Counted from the stretch's first letter, positions 1-8,965 are shown. The stretch is 64,000 nucleotides of DNA from Pseudanabaena sp. lw0831 (GCF_016584665.1 NZ_BBJB01000077.1:1-64000), one strand, 5' to 3'. A program made the numbers and translations. The notes: generated by a model from the letters alone, not told the origin.

Positions 1-2
1 TT

Positions 3-368
3 GAACCTCATTTTAAGGATTACAAGTCTGGGGCTTTTGATATTGTTAGCTCTCATCTCCGCGATGCTCAAGCTCTCACTTGTTTATTTATGCTCCTTGC
101 CACGGCTTCCTTGATTGCTCTGATTCTCGGTATCATGTTGGTGCGTTTGGGGCAAAGGGCTTGGATTGATTGGCATGACCACAGAGGCTTGAGTTTTCTG
201 CAACTCGGTCTCCGTCATCTTCACAGTCTTCTTTACCAGCAAAAACTACTTCCTCAATTGCAGGTTTTGCCTAAAAGTAACCCTCCTCCTGCCTGTGCTT
301 CTATTACCAAACGAGAAATGTTAGATTTTCGTATTGAATTTTCTCGTGTTACCACTGTCTCAGGATGA
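3..368 (+). CDS. Transposase C-terminal fragment (IS4-like DDE), cut by window edge
   Basis: An open frame runs in from the left edge, starting upstream of the first internal ATG at 90. It reads EPHFKDYKSGAFDI and later ends in a basic tail. The EPHFKDYKSG stretch matches the C-terminal catalytic Glu region of IS4-type DDE transposases (family knowledge). Only about 120 residues are visible, so intactness cannot be judged. I did not find the terminal inverted repeat between the stop codon and the next gene. Confidence 0.7.
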   Translation, partial: EPHFKDYKSGAFDIVSSHLRDAQALTCLFMLLATASLIALILGIMLVRLGQRAWIDWHDHRGLSFLQLGLRHLHSLLYQQKLLPQLQVLPKSNPPPACASITKREMLDFRIEFSRVTTVSG

Positions 369-406
369 GACTCGCCTAAGTTTTCTGCACCACTAAGGAT
401 AATATC

Positions 407-1702
407 TTACATATCATCCAAAATCGGATTCACATCAAACCAACTAATCCCCTGATACTCATATTCAAAAACAAACTGACTCTTAATCAAAGTCTGATAC
501 TCCACCTCACCACGTACTTTCTTATCTTGTTTTACCTTTGTAATTAGTTCCCATTCATCTTCAGTAATTGTTTTAACCATCTTATTCCGTTCCTTGGCGA
601 TGATACTCTCGACCAACTTAGCCGTAATCGGCGGATCGTCCTGCTCCAAACAACCATACAACAATCGAAATAAATTACGAACATGACCACCACTAGCTTG
701 ACATAAGCGATCGAGAGTTTGGGGCGTATCAAATACTTTATTCACAAACTCATCGCCAATCCGCTGCACCGCACTTATATTCGGGAACGCCCTCGCCATC
801 ACGATCTGTCGCAATAGCGCCATCCCCGCCTCGCACGCACTGCCATCCTGCAACCGAGCAGGAACCATCGGCAAAGTCTTAATATCCGTACCAAATCGAC
901 TCGTCACGATCGCAGCATCATTAGAAAAAGTCAACAACAACGGAACCGTATATACCACATGACAATCCATTCCCCGTAACTGATCGCCCCGCTCCACAAA
1001 CAAATATCCCGCCCGTGACTGCTCCTTAGGATCGATACGATTTTCAATGCGATCGAGGTTATCAACAATTACTACTAATCCATTCAGCCCTTTGGCTTTC
1101 AGTTTTTCCTTCGCAGGAGCCAGTAACTCCTTATTAATCGAATTGATAATGCTACTTGTCCGTGACTCCAAACGTTCGCGCATCTGCCGCCGCAATGACG
1201 GACTATTCTTCGCCTGCGCTGTAATCTCGGCAATCCCCACGGATAGTTTAAAATTGGCGCTTAAATCAAGCTTTGTTTGCAAAATATCCTTCAGTTCACC
1301 AAACAATTTCTTGAAATATTCTGGGATGATGTTGATCCCTTCCTTTTCCAATCCTTTGCTGAGTTGTCCTGCGATCGCTAACAAAATATCACTAGCATCA
1401 ACATCGCTCAGTTCCAACTGGCGATCGCATTCAAAATAAGCCACATGGAACTTTTTCTCCGTCAGCTCATGCTTTAGTCGTAAAAGCTCCGTCGATTTGC
1501 CGCAACCGATATGCCCGGTAAATAATTGACAGGTCGCCTCGTCAGGCGAAATCCGCACAATCTTGCGCGACAAACTTTCAATCAGCTTTTCGCCGCGCAC
1601 TGTTGAAAGATCGACGTAATAGCTACGATCCTCTTCATTACTGGAATCAAGCGGATGTGTAGGATTGCAAGCTTTGTAAAATCGAGAAAGTTCAAGATCC
1701 AT
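407..1702 (-). CDS. P-loop ATPase of unknown role
   Basis: The 431-residue protein has a clear Walker A motif (GHIGCGKST, residues 63-71) and a Walker B-like VVIVDNLDR near residue 213. It therefore belongs to the AAA/STAND-like P-loop NTPases that bind ATP. No membrane segment or recognisable effector domain is visible. Its C-terminal 100 residues match nothing I know. It stands alone, next to a transposase fragment. The ATPase fold is secure; the biological role is not known. Confidence applies to it being a real gene and an ATPase. Confidence 0.85.
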   Translation of the reverse strand: MDLELSRFYKACNPTHPLDSSNEEDRSYYVDLSTVRGEKLIESLSRKIVRISPDEATCQLFTGHIGCGKSTELLRLKHELTEKKFHVAYFECDRQLELSDVDASDILLAIAGQLSKGLEKEGINIIPEYFKKLFGELKDILQTKLDLSANFKLSVGIAEITAQAKNSPSLRRQMRERLESRTSSIINSINKELLAPAKEKLKAKGLNGLVVIVDNLDRIENRIDPKEQSRAGYLFVERGDQLRGMDCHVVYTVPLLLTFSNDAAIVTSRFGTDIKTLPMVPARLQDGSACEAGMALLRQIVMARAFPNISAVQRIGDEFVNKVFDTPQTLDRLCQASGGHVRNLFRLLYGCLEQDDPPITAKLVESIIAKERNKMVKTITEDEWELITKVKQDKKVRGEVEYQTLIKSQFVFEYEYQGISWFDVNPILDDM

Positions 1703-1918
1703 ATTTGAATTAATCGACGACTGCGGATGTCCTGATTATTCGTTATTGTAAGTCATCATCTACCAAAAACTAATCAGTTGCCCTGCATGGCGCGGCTCAA
1801 TGCAAATAAGCCCTGCGAACTTGCTAATGCTATGATGCGAACTCAGATTTTGGTTTTATGGTCGAGGAGTCGTAGTTTGTGTGGTCGATCGCAGAGCGAT
1901 TGATCCTTGCAACAAAGG

Positions 1919-2581
1919 TTATTTAATCAAATCGCTTAGATAACTATTTCTCTTTTTGAGAAACTCATCTAATAAATCGTAATAATTTTCGGGAACTGCT
2001 TGTTGCACAGATGGTCTTTCCAGCAAGGCTTTCCGCCAAGCATTAATCTTGGGAGTCCGATCGCTAAAGCCAAAATTTTGATAGCGATCGAAGGCGACAA
2101 AGTATCGAAAGATGGGCGCATAGACTGCATCGATCAGTGAAAATTTTTCACCAACAAAATATGGAGATGCATCTAATTGAGCGTCGAGGATTTCTAGATT
2201 TGCGATTAGATCCAAACGTTTTGTTTCAAAAGTCTCTTGGTCTTTAGCCGCATAGAATCCCGCAATTTTTGCAAGTAGATTTGATCCAAACTCAATCCAA
2301 GAGCGATGTTTAGCTTTTGTTAAAGGATCTAGTGGATGTAGAGAATCTGGGGTGATTTCATCAAGATATTCACAAATTACAGCAGATTCAAATAGGACTT
2401 CGCCATCAACGAGTAGAAGAGGAACTTTGCCTAGTGGCGAAATTTTAAGAAACCAGTCTGGTTTATTGCCAAGGTCAATATATTCGCGATCGCAAGGTAT
2501 TTGCTTTTCGATGACGGTGATTAGCGATCGCTGTACATAGGGACAAAGAATATGGCTAATCAGTTTGAGTTTAGGCAACAT
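1919..2581 (-). CDS. Glutathione S-transferase family protein
   Basis: I place the start at the internal Met at 2581 (220 residues) because homology begins at MLPKLKLISH; an upstream Met at 2617 would run into the shared control region. The N-terminal thioredoxin-like domain shows CPYVQRS (catalytic Cys/Ser position) and FESAVICEYLDE, the glutathione gamma-Glu binding motif. An all-helical C-terminal domain follows. The likely role is conjugation or reduction of electrophiles with glutathione in the cytosol. It is divergent from a MarR regulator and shares palindromic operators with it, which suggests the MarR protein controls this gene. Confidence 0.9.
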   Translation of the reverse strand: MLPKLKLISHILCPYVQRSLITVIEKQIPCDREYIDLGNKPDWFLKISPLGKVPLLLVDGEVLFESAVICEYLDEITPDSLHPLDPLTKAKHRSWIEFGSNLLAKIAGFYAAKDQETFETKRLDLIANLEILDAQLDASPYFVGEKFSLIDAVYAPIFRYFVAFDRYQNFGFSDRTPKINAWRKALLERPSVQQAVPENYYDLLDEFLKKRNSYLSDLIK

Positions 2582-2626
2582 GGCAAGAGTGTTATTAATA
2601 TTTGAATATAGTTGCATTTACATTAA

Positions 2627-2674
2627 TTGCAATTGCAACTAATATTAATCTAGCATATTTAATTGCAATTGCAA
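2627..2674. promoter_or_regulatory. Two palindromic operator-like sites between GST and MarR genes
   Basis: The perfect 12-bp palindrome TTGCAATTGCAA occurs twice, at 2627-2638 and 2663-2674, 36 bp apart centre to centre. A related half-site TTGCA lies at 2612-2616. The sites sit in the intergenic region of the divergent pair, where a dimeric MarR protein would be expected to bind. Binding itself is inference. Confidence 0.6.
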
Positions 2675-2697
2675 TGACTTTTTCTCATACTGTTAAC

Positions 2698-3156
2698 ATG
2701 TCAACTAATTTAGCCTTAGATCCTTTACGAAATTCAGCTTGGCGAGCGCTTTTGACCGTCCATAGCAAGCTGCTCGATCGCATTGCCGAAAAACTCACCC
2801 AAGCCGATCTGCCGCCGTTGGAATGGTATGACGTAATGCTCACACTCAAAGAAGCTACTGATTACTCCTTGCGATTGAGTGAGTTAGCCGAAAAAGTTCT
2901 ATTAAGTCGCAGCAATCTAACCCGCCTTGTCGATCGCCTTGAAAATGCAGGCTTTCTCTATCGCAAGTCCTGTCCTAACGATCGACGGGGGACTTATGCC
3001 GTCTTAACGGAATCAGGTTTAGCAATGCAACAAAAAATGTGGATGGTATATGCGGAGGGGATTTCTGAATATTTTGCTAACCATATCTCAGATGATGAAG
3101 CGAGAACTTTACAGCAAATCTGCGATCGCTTATTATGCCAATTCTCGAAAGCGTGA
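2698..3156 (+). CDS. MarR family transcriptional regulator
   Basis: The 152-residue reading from 2698 has the typical MarR size and a winged helix: LRLSELAEKVLLSRSNLTRLVDRLENAGFL is the HTH region and DRRGTYAVLT the wing, with the conserved DRR motif. Starts at 2602 or 2674 are possible, but 2674 overlaps the second operator palindrome, so 2698 is preferred. It is transcribed away from the GST gene. By family analogy it represses itself and the GST until a small ligand or oxidant releases it. Confidence 0.88.
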   Translation: MSTNLALDPLRNSAWRALLTVHSKLLDRIAEKLTQADLPPLEWYDVMLTLKEATDYSLRLSELAEKVLLSRSNLTRLVDRLENAGFLYRKSCPNDRRGTYAVLTESGLAMQQKMWMVYAEGISEYFANHISDDEARTLQQICDRLLCQFSKA

Positions 3157-3194
3157 CTACATTTTCCTATAGCAAATTAAAAACCAAAATAGAG

Positions 3195-3215
3195 TTGCGG
3201 CGCTTTGCGCCGCAA
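3195..3215. repeat. Hairpin with GGCGC-TTT-GCGCC core
   Basis: This 9-bp perfect stem (TTGCGGCGC) has a TTT loop and lies downstream of the MarR gene. It belongs to the window-wide hairpin family. Confidence 0.75.
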
Positions 3216-3232
3216 AAATTTCAAAGAAAAAA

Positions 3233-3250
3233 CCCTACCAAAAGGTAGGG
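3233..3250 (-). terminator. Rho-independent terminator of the Hli gene
   Basis: Read on the minus strand, a 7-bp stem (CCCTACC/GGTAGGG, TTTT loop) is followed directly by TTTTTTCTTT. It sits 56 bp beyond the hli stop codon. Confidence 0.85.
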
Positions 3251-3305
3251 TCGAATAATCGTTTTTACTTTGTCTCAAAACATTTTGATTGGGAACGGTC
3301 AGTGC

Positions 3306-3515
3306 TTATACGTTAGCAAGCCACCAAATCAACCCATGCCCCGTAGAAAATTCAAGGATTAGCAAAGATACAAAACCAATCATCGCCAATCTGCCATTCA
3401 ACAATTCTGCGTAAGGTGTAAAACCAGCTTTTTGGGTTTCTTCAACATACATCTTAGGTTCAACTGCGAAATTGTTGAGAACACCGCGCTCATCGACTCT
3501 ATAACTGTTGCTCAT
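3306..3515 (-). CDS. High-light-inducible (Hli/Scp) chlorophyll-binding protein
   Basis: This 69-residue protein has one membrane helix carrying the chlorophyll a/b-binding signature ELLNGRLAMIGF near residues 37-48. The Glu and Asn/Arg of that motif ligate chlorophyll and form the intermolecular salt bridge (family knowledge). Hli proteins sit in thylakoids, bind to photosystem assembly intermediates and quench energy under high light. It is monocistronic, with its own terminator downstream. The family is certain; which hli paralogue it is cannot be told. Confidence 0.95.
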   Translation of the reverse strand: MSNSYRVDERGVLNNFAVEPKMYVEETQKAGFTPYAELLNGRLAMIGFVSLLILEFSTGHGLIWWLANV

Positions 3516-3629
3516 TGCTTTGTCCTGTGTGTGACTTCCTTATGTAAAGAAATATAACAAAGTATTTCAATATATGAATCTAGCTAAAGGTATGCTTAGA
3601 AGCTTTGCCTTGCCTATACAAAGAGGTAC

Positions 3630-3678
3630 GCCAAGAATAAGTGGTGCGGGGCGAAGCCCCGCACCACTTATTCTTGGC
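3630..3678. terminator. Long perfect hairpin with GGGGCGAAGCCCC core
   Basis: The 49-nt palindrome has a stem of about 23 bp beginning GCCAAGAATAAGTGGTGC. It lies between the hli promoter side and the 3' end of the MscS gene. Confidence 0.75.
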
Positions 3679-3685
3679 TTGAAAA

Positions 3686-3714
3686 CTATTGGCGGGGCAA
3701 AGCACCGCCAATAG
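3686..3714. terminator. Hairpin next to the MscS 3' end
   Basis: This near-perfect stem starts CTATTGGCGG, has a GCAAAGC core, and ends just beyond the stop codon of the minus-strand MscS gene. It is a likely terminator of that gene. Confidence 0.75.
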
Positions 3715-3724
3715 ATTCTTGGGT

Positions 3725-5161
3725 TCATGATTTTTGAATTGTGTTTACCACACGGCGGCGTGTTTCTAAGATCTGACTGATTTCACGGGCAAAACTAGGC
3801 TGGCGATCGATCATTTGATTAACAGCATTAGCAGACAGCATCATCACTTCTAAATCCTCGATCGCTGTTACTGATATCGGACTATGCTCACCAGAAAAAA
3901 GCGTCATCTCACCAAAAAATTCGCCAGTCTTGATTGTTAAAAGCTCATGTTCGATATGCTCACGATCGCAGACGGACATAATCGCAGTACCAGCGATCAC
4001 AATATACAGCGCATTATTACTGACTCCTTGCCAGATTACTTTCTCACCCGCGCCATAATGTTGCAAATCAATACCATCGGCAACAGAATCAGGGTTTTGT
4101 AATGGCACAAAAGCCGGAACAGATTGCAGGCTCTCGGTAAATTTCTTGGAAGTTCCCTGAGCCTGTAAGGTAGGACCATTAAAATGATAAAGAGTGCGAA
4201 TGGGAAAAGGAATCGTCAGGTTATTGCGTTGGGCGGCATACCAGATCCGACTCATAAAGCGATCGCGAATACTTTCAATGTTGCTGTAGTCATCGATATA
4301 AAACTTCACCTCGTAGGTAATCGCAAAGTCATCGTAGGAAATTGTAAAAATCTCTGGCTCTGGATCTTTTAAAATGCCTTCAGTCTCAAGAGCCGTAGTC
4401 AGCAAAACATGTTTGGCCAAATTGGGCGGATCGTTATAAGAGAATCCATGACGAATCCGTTCCGCATGAATAGCGATCGGGCGGCTAAAGTTGCGAATAA
4501 TCGCATTGCCAATGAGCTTGTGTGGAATAATCACCATTTCGCGCTCGAAGGTTTGTAAACGCACGGCTCGCCAATTGATATCAATCACTTGTCCAGTCAA
4601 ATCACCGACTTCCAGCCAATCACCGACGGAGAAAGGTCGCTCAAATATCAGTGCAATTCCTGACATAACGCTGCCGAGGGTATCTTGGAGCGCTAAACCA
4701 ATCACAATCGAGCTAACACCTAGAGCAGTAACTAATCCAGCGAGATCGGCATTCCAGACTGTAGCAAGGACGATCGCCACACCCAAAAGCACTAAAAACA
4801 GACGAAAGAGATCGATTAAGAGCTTAGGAACTCGCGCTCGCCAAGTATCGGCTTTTGCTTGCTCAAAAATGATCGCATTCAGTAGCGATAACGCCGCGTG
4901 CAATACGAAAATCCAAAATAGAGTTTGGACACTTTTAACAAGGTCGTCACTAGCAGGACGTTGCAGCACATACTGGATAAACAACATGAAGGCGAGCATT
5001 GGTAGCACCAAATTTCGCACTACTTGCAATGTGGCGACGAGGGGGCGGCGGCGATGTTGTAAGCGATAGATAACTTCGCCAAGAATAATTACCGACAGTG
5101 CTAGTCCGACAATTAAGGCGATCGCCCAAATAAACAGATGATTGGCAGTAGGTTGCAGCAT
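3725..5161 (-). CDS. MscS mechanosensitive channel with C-terminal cNMP-binding domain
   Basis: The 478-residue protein starts with four or five membrane helices. It continues with the MscS pore and beta domain (VGLALQDTLGSVMSGIALIFERPFSVGDWLE, then the NFSR region) and ends with a cyclic-nucleotide-binding domain from about residue 360 (GEFFGEMTLFSGEHSPISVTA, the phosphate-binding cassette region). It would gate ion flow under membrane tension or on cNMP binding. Start 5161 has an upstream GGAA. The alternative start at 5191 lies inside a hairpin that appears to terminate the upstream gene, so it is rejected. It follows an adenylate cyclase gene, which suggests cAMP is its ligand. Confidence 0.92.
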   Translation of the reverse strand: MLQPTANHLFIWAIALIVGLALSVIILGEVIYRLQHRRRPLVATLQVVRNLVLPMLAFMLFIQYVLQRPASDDLVKSVQTLFWIFVLHAALSLLNAIIFEQAKADTWRARVPKLLIDLFRLFLVLLGVAIVLATVWNADLAGLVTALGVSSIVIGLALQDTLGSVMSGIALIFERPFSVGDWLEVGDLTGQVIDINWRAVRLQTFEREMVIIPHKLIGNAIIRNFSRPIAIHAERIRHGFSYNDPPNLAKHVLLTTALETEGILKDPEPEIFTISYDDFAITYEVKFYIDDYSNIESIRDRFMSRIWYAAQRNNLTIPFPIRTLYHFNGPTLQAQGTSKKFTESLQSVPAFVPLQNPDSVADGIDLQHYGAGEKVIWQGVSNNALYIVIAGTAIMSVCDREHIEHELLTIKTGEFFGEMTLFSGEHSPISVTAIEDLEVMMLSANAVNQMIDRQPSFAREISQILETRRRVVNTIQKS

Positions 5162-5180
5162 ATTGTGATTTCCAAATGAA

Positions 5181-5211
5181 GTTAAGAACATGGGTTTGCC
5201 ATGTTCTTAAC
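5181..5211 (-). terminator. Hairpin between cyclase and MscS genes
   Basis: A perfect 13-bp stem (GTTAAGAACATGG) with a 5-nt loop overlaps the cyclase stop codon at 5207. It could end or attenuate read-through into the channel gene. Confidence 0.75.
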
Positions 5212-7339
5212 TTGGCTTAATTTTGCTCGTGCTTTTCAGTTGCCATGCTTCTAAAGTGGTTTCACCATCCTCAATTTTGGTGGCTAGGGGTGCAAACTCG
5301 TAGAGGTCGCATAGGCGACTGTAAATTTCGTGAGACACTAAAATTGATCCTTCGGGACAGGCCGACTTTAAGGCGCTAGCAATATTGATCGTGTCGCCCC
5401 ATACATCGTAGATAAATTTATTTCTGCCGACAATGCCAGCCACGATATCACCTGAGTTAATCCCTAAGCTGATATTCAATTTGAATCCACGCTCTTGGCT
5501 AAACCGTCGCACGATCGCTTGCATCTCCAGCGCAAAATCGATTGCCCTTTTGTCATGGTCGAGATAGGGCACTGATAGCCCACAAACTGCCATATAGCTG
5601 TCACCAATGGTTTTGATTTTTTCCATACCAAAGCGATCGGCGGTTTCATCAAAGCTCGTGACCAGATCGTTGAGAATGCTGACAATTTCGTAAGCAGTAA
5701 GAGAATCTGATAACTTCGAGAATCCCGTCAAATCCGAAAATAGCACCGTCACATTAGAAGCACTCTCGGCAATATTCTTTTCACCTTGCTTAAGACGTTT
5801 AGCGATCGCCGCAGGAAAGATGCTCAGCAATAATTGCTCATTTTCGCGATTTTTTTCTTCGACTAAGTTTGTCTGATCGTGCAAGCTCGATACCATTAAG
5901 TTAAAAGACTGCGCGAGTTCGCCAAATTCATCTTGAGTTTCTAAAACCGCGATCGCATCTAATTGACCAGAGGCCACTTTACGAGCGCTGGCAATTAATT
6001 GATTAATCGGTTTCACAAATAAAGAAGCCATCACCATCGCCAATAAAACAACTAACAACATTAATAGAGTTGCCGAAATTACTAACTGGCGCTCAAAATC
6101 ATTAATTGGCGCATAGGCTTCTGCTAAGTTGATCTCCGATAGAATGGCCCATTTTAATCCTTCTATTTGTAAAAGTGAGTAGGAACTGAGAACAGGAATA
6201 TCACGATAATCACGGATGATTTTAATACCTTGCTTACCCATCATGGATTCCTCAACGGCGGTAGTCCGAACAACTTGCGCCAAAACCGAGGTCTTGTATT
6301 GACGAATTCTATTAATCGTTTCGTTATTAACGCCTAAAGCAACTAGCGTTTGAATGTATTCTTCAGGAGTTTCGATCAAAAATCGCGAAACCGATCGCAT
6401 TAAAAAATCTTGACCGACTAAATAGGTTTCACCACTTTTGCCCAAGCCATCACTTTCCCACTTGCGATTGCCCGTCATCACATTATTAATCTCATCGACG
6501 GGAACTTGAATTGCGAGAACGCCAATAAATTTATCTTGATTATAGATAGGTGCAGCAATAAAGGCGGCCGGAGCGCCATAGGAAGGAGAATAGGCTTCAA
6601 AATCGATAATTCGCGCATAGTCCTTTTCTTTAGAACGGCGCACTGATACGAATAGACGGGCAAGATTACTTTCGTTATATGCGCCAACGGTGAGGCTAGA
6701 AGCAAAATCTGTCTCTTTATAAACTGTATAAACTATTCTGCCATCAGGATCAATTAGGAACAAATCATAGTAACCAAATTTCTCAATAATATTCCGAAAG
6801 ATCGGATGATAACGACTATGGAGGCGACTGTATTCGCTACTATCATTGGCTTTGTCTAAGAGATGCTTTTTGCCAATAGAATTAGAATTATTGGCGATGT
6901 AATGATATTGCAGATAATTACTAGCGATCGCTTCTGGTAAAAATGAATTCAAAACAGGAGAACCTTGCTCTGTTTGCGCCAACTTGGGCAGAAATTCATT
7001 TTGATAATATGCATTAATTTTGGGGGATGCATCGGCTGGTAAAGGTACATTCTCAAGCTGTCTGTATGCGTTCGTGAATTCGGCGATCGCTGTTCCCACT
7101 GAAGGATCGTTACTCAACGTTTGAATATGATTGCGAATTGTTTTGAAATAGGATTCGATTTGATAAGCCTTGGAAGCCCGCACGCTGGTTAGCTGATTAA
7201 ACACGCGATCGGTCAAATTGGACTTCCCGCTTTGATAACCAAGATATGCAGTCACGAGGATCGAGCTACTGCTAACCGTGAGCAGCATCACAATCAGTTT
7301 CGACTTAATACTCAGCCAATTAAATTTTAACCATTGCAT
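5207..7339 (-). CDS. Membrane adenylate cyclase (Cache-HAMP-class III cyclase)
   Basis: The 710-residue protein has an N-terminal membrane helix (about 15-32), a large extracytoplasmic double-Cache-like sensor (about 35-400), a second helix (about 418-440), a HAMP segment and a class III cyclase domain (about 520-690). Metal-binding Asp residues lie in LFSDLTGF and TIGDSYM. Adenine-selecting Lys (EKIKTIGD) and Asp (YDVWGDTIN) are present, so ATP rather than GTP is the expected substrate. It turns an external signal into cAMP. It lies upstream of and in line with the cNMP-domain MscS gene. Confidence 0.93.
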   Translation of the reverse strand: MQWLKFNWLSIKSKLIVMLLTVSSSSILVTAYLGYQSGKSNLTDRVFNQLTSVRASKAYQIESYFKTIRNHIQTLSNDPSVGTAIAEFTNAYRQLENVPLPADASPKINAYYQNEFLPKLAQTEQGSPVLNSFLPEAIASNYLQYHYIANNSNSIGKKHLLDKANDSSEYSRLHSRYHPIFRNIIEKFGYYDLFLIDPDGRIVYTVYKETDFASSLTVGAYNESNLARLFVSVRRSKEKDYARIIDFEAYSPSYGAPAAFIAAPIYNQDKFIGVLAIQVPVDEINNVMTGNRKWESDGLGKSGETYLVGQDFLMRSVSRFLIETPEEYIQTLVALGVNNETINRIRQYKTSVLAQVVRTTAVEESMMGKQGIKIIRDYRDIPVLSSYSLLQIEGLKWAILSEINLAEAYAPINDFERQLVISATLLMLLVVLLAMVMASLFVKPINQLIASARKVASGQLDAIAVLETQDEFGELAQSFNLMVSSLHDQTNLVEEKNRENEQLLLSIFPAAIAKRLKQGEKNIAESASNVTVLFSDLTGFSKLSDSLTAYEIVSILNDLVTSFDETADRFGMEKIKTIGDSYMAVCGLSVPYLDHDKRAIDFALEMQAIVRRFSQERGFKLNISLGINSGDIVAGIVGRNKFIYDVWGDTINIASALKSACPEGSILVSHEIYSRLCDLYEFAPLATKIEDGETTLEAWQLKSTSKIKPS

Positions 7340-7355
7340 ATAAAAAATTTATAAG

Positions 7356-7394
7356 CTTATAGATAAAAAGTGCCACGCACTTTTTATCTATAAG
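7356..7394. terminator. Hairpin downstream of response regulator
   Basis: An 18-bp perfect stem beginning CTTATAGATAAAAAGTGC has a CAC loop. It lies between the regulator gene and the cyclase start. Confidence 0.7.
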
Positions 7395-7477
7395 TTCACT
7401 ATTAAGAGCAATGTATTTTAGGTTAGAAATTTATAGAAAAATGTTAGTAGATAACTCATGTCAGTGTCTAGCAGTAA

Positions 7478-7538
7478 AATAAACAACCAGTTTTTTGTGG
7501 CGCGGCGAAGCCGTGCCACAAAAAACTGGTTGTTTATT
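7478..7538. terminator. Long hairpin downstream of response regulator
   Basis: A palindrome of about 60 nt begins AATAAACAACCAG, with core GCGGCGAAGCCG (one mismatch pair). It lies 33 bp beyond the regulator stop codon. Confidence 0.75.
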
Positions 7539-7571
7539 AAAAGAAAGGCAGCACATCGTGCTGCCTTTCAA

Positions 7572-8276
7572 CTAAGAATAAGCTTCAATCAAGCCATGTT
7601 GTAACGCATAACGCACCAATTCAGTGCGGCTGCTAGTACCAGTTTTGCTAAAGAGCCGACTGACATATTTCTCAACATTACGAATAGTTGTGCCAAGACG
7701 CTTAGCGATTTCTTTATTCATTAAGCCTTCAACTACAAGCTCTAAAACACTCTGTTCACGAGGTGTAAACTCAATCTTGATCGGTGGTGGGGTTACCTTA
7801 ACCTTGATTGCTGCCTTCTCTTTCAGCAATTCCTTGATTTCTGCAAGTTGACCCGCCAGATCCGTTATTTCTGAAGTATTACTATTTGCTGTAACTGCTT
7901 GGATCGCTCGACGGGCAATCAAATTTTCCGCGATCGCGACTAGCTCATCAGGATCAAAAGGCTTGGACAAATAGGCATCACAACCCGCGTTATATCCCTC
8001 GATCCGATCCTTGGTCATGCCCTTTGCTGTCAAAAACACCACAGGCAAATTTAAAAAACGCACATCTTCGCGCATTTGCTTCAGAAATTCATACCCACTC
8101 ACCTGTGGCATCATGATGTCCGAGATCACGAGATCGGGTGTGGTTTGCTCTAGCATTTGCCATGCATCGCGTGCATTGTTGGCAACTTGCACAGCAAAGC
8201 CACTATCTTCGAGATAGGCTTGCACCGCCTCTCTCAGACTTGGTTCATCATCCACAAGCAGGATATGTCCTGACAT
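7572..8276 (-). CDS. NarL/FixJ-type response regulator
   Basis: The start is set at 8276 (234 residues) because MSGHILLVDDEPSLREAV is the canonical receiver N-terminus. The receiver domain has the acidic pair DDE, the phosphoacceptor Asp in DLVISDIMMPQVSGYEF and the Lys in LSKPFDPDE. A LuxR/GerE helix-turn-helix follows (FTPREQSVLELVVEGLMNKE). It is phosphorylated by an unidentified histidine kinase and then binds DNA. The architecture resembles the algal/cyanobacterial Ycf29 group, but I cannot assign a symbol. No cognate kinase is adjacent. Confidence 0.92.
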   Translation of the reverse strand: MSGHILLVDDEPSLREAVQAYLEDSGFAVQVANNARDAWQMLEQTTPDLVISDIMMPQVSGYEFLKQMREDVRFLNLPVVFLTAKGMTKDRIEGYNAGCDAYLSKPFDPDELVAIAENLIARRAIQAVTANSNTSEITDLAGQLAEIKELLKEKAAIKVKVTPPPIKIEFTPREQSVLELVVEGLMNKEIAKRLGTTIRNVEKYVSRLFSKTGTSSRTELVRYALQHGLIEAYS

Positions 8277-8330
8277 AGTTATCCTTATAGTTATGCAGTT
8301 ATTTTGCGATCGCAATAGTTAGCTAATCTC

Positions 8331-8369
8331 AAAATCTGTACCGCCTGCGTAGCGGGCGGTACAGATTTT
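8331..8369. repeat. Hairpin of the AAAATCTGTAcCGCC subfamily
   Basis: Arms AAAATCTGTACCGCC and its complement flank a GCG core. The same arm sequence recurs in the palindromes near 55.6 kb and 59.1 kb. Confidence 0.75.
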
Positions 8370-8443
8370 GGTTCTGGTTTTGTAATTATGCTGAGTTACT
8401 CATCTACCAATATATATCAATCCTAAATCATTTATGCCGTTAC

Positions 8444-8508
8444 CATAAAACCGCAAAAAAGCGAGTGGTGGCGCTTAGCGCCACCACTCGCTTTTTTGCG
8501 GTTTTATG
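8444..8508. terminator. Very long perfect hairpin at Rieske 3' end
   Basis: A perfect stem of about 31 bp (arm begins CATAAAACCGCAAAAAAG) with a GGCGCTTAGCGCC core overlaps the stop codon of the Rieske gene. Confidence 0.8.
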
Positions 8509-8965
8509 CACTAACTAATACTTGTCCATTCTCAATTTTGGCAGCATAGCGTTGCAGGGGTTTGTCTGCTGGCCCTTGGCGCACAGCACCGTCAGCCGCA
8601 AACTTGGCATCATGGCAAGGACAAACAAATTCTTTGTTTGCCGACTTCCACGCTACCGTGCAGCCTTTATGGGTACAAGTCGCATTAACAGCCAATACCT
8701 TTGTTGCATCATTAGGATTACGTACTACAGCAATTTTTTTGTCTGAGGAGACCAAAGCACCGTCTTTGTCCAGTTGAGCAACTGTACCGATCTCTTTAAA
8801 ATTACCACTAGGTGCAGCAGCTACACTTTCAGGTGCTGATGTTGATGTAGGCGCTGATGCAGTAGGGGTATTAGCTTCACTACATCCAATTAAAGATGAG
8901 GGAAGAAGGCTAGCCAACCAGCCTAAACCAAACCAAGAAAGTAACTTACGGCGATTCAGATTCAT
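8504..8965 (-). CDS. Small Rieske [2Fe-2S] lipoprotein-like protein
   Basis: The 153-residue protein begins MNLNRRKLLSWFGLGWLASLL, with twin Arg (Tat-like) and a lipobox-like SLIGC, then a Ser/Thr/Ala/Pro-rich linker. It ends in a Rieske fold with both cluster motifs, CTHKGC and CPCHDAKF (Cys and His ligands). It should be an exported or membrane-anchored redox protein. It is shorter than PetC of the cytochrome b6f complex and lacks PetC's transmembrane anchor pattern, so it is an auxiliary Rieske protein; its partner is unknown. Confidence 0.9.
   Translation of the reverse strand: MNLNRRKLLSWFGLGWLASLLPSSLIGCSEANTPTASAPTSTSAPESVAAAPSGNFKEIGTVAQLDKDGALVSSDKKIAVVRNPNDATKVLAVNATCTHKGCTVAWKSANKEFVCPCHDAKFAADGAVRQGPADKPLQRYAAKIENGQVLVSA

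Noticed and set aside
1047-1439. 130-residue ORF on the plus strand
   Set aside because: It lies entirely antisense within the P-loop ATPase gene and shows no motif; it is a shadow frame.
3725-5161. This MscS gene as the source of the MscS remnant at 28389
   Set aside because: The sequences differ (ERPFSVGDWLEVGD versus DRPFVTGDYIRLPGG), and this copy is intact with an extra cNMP domain.
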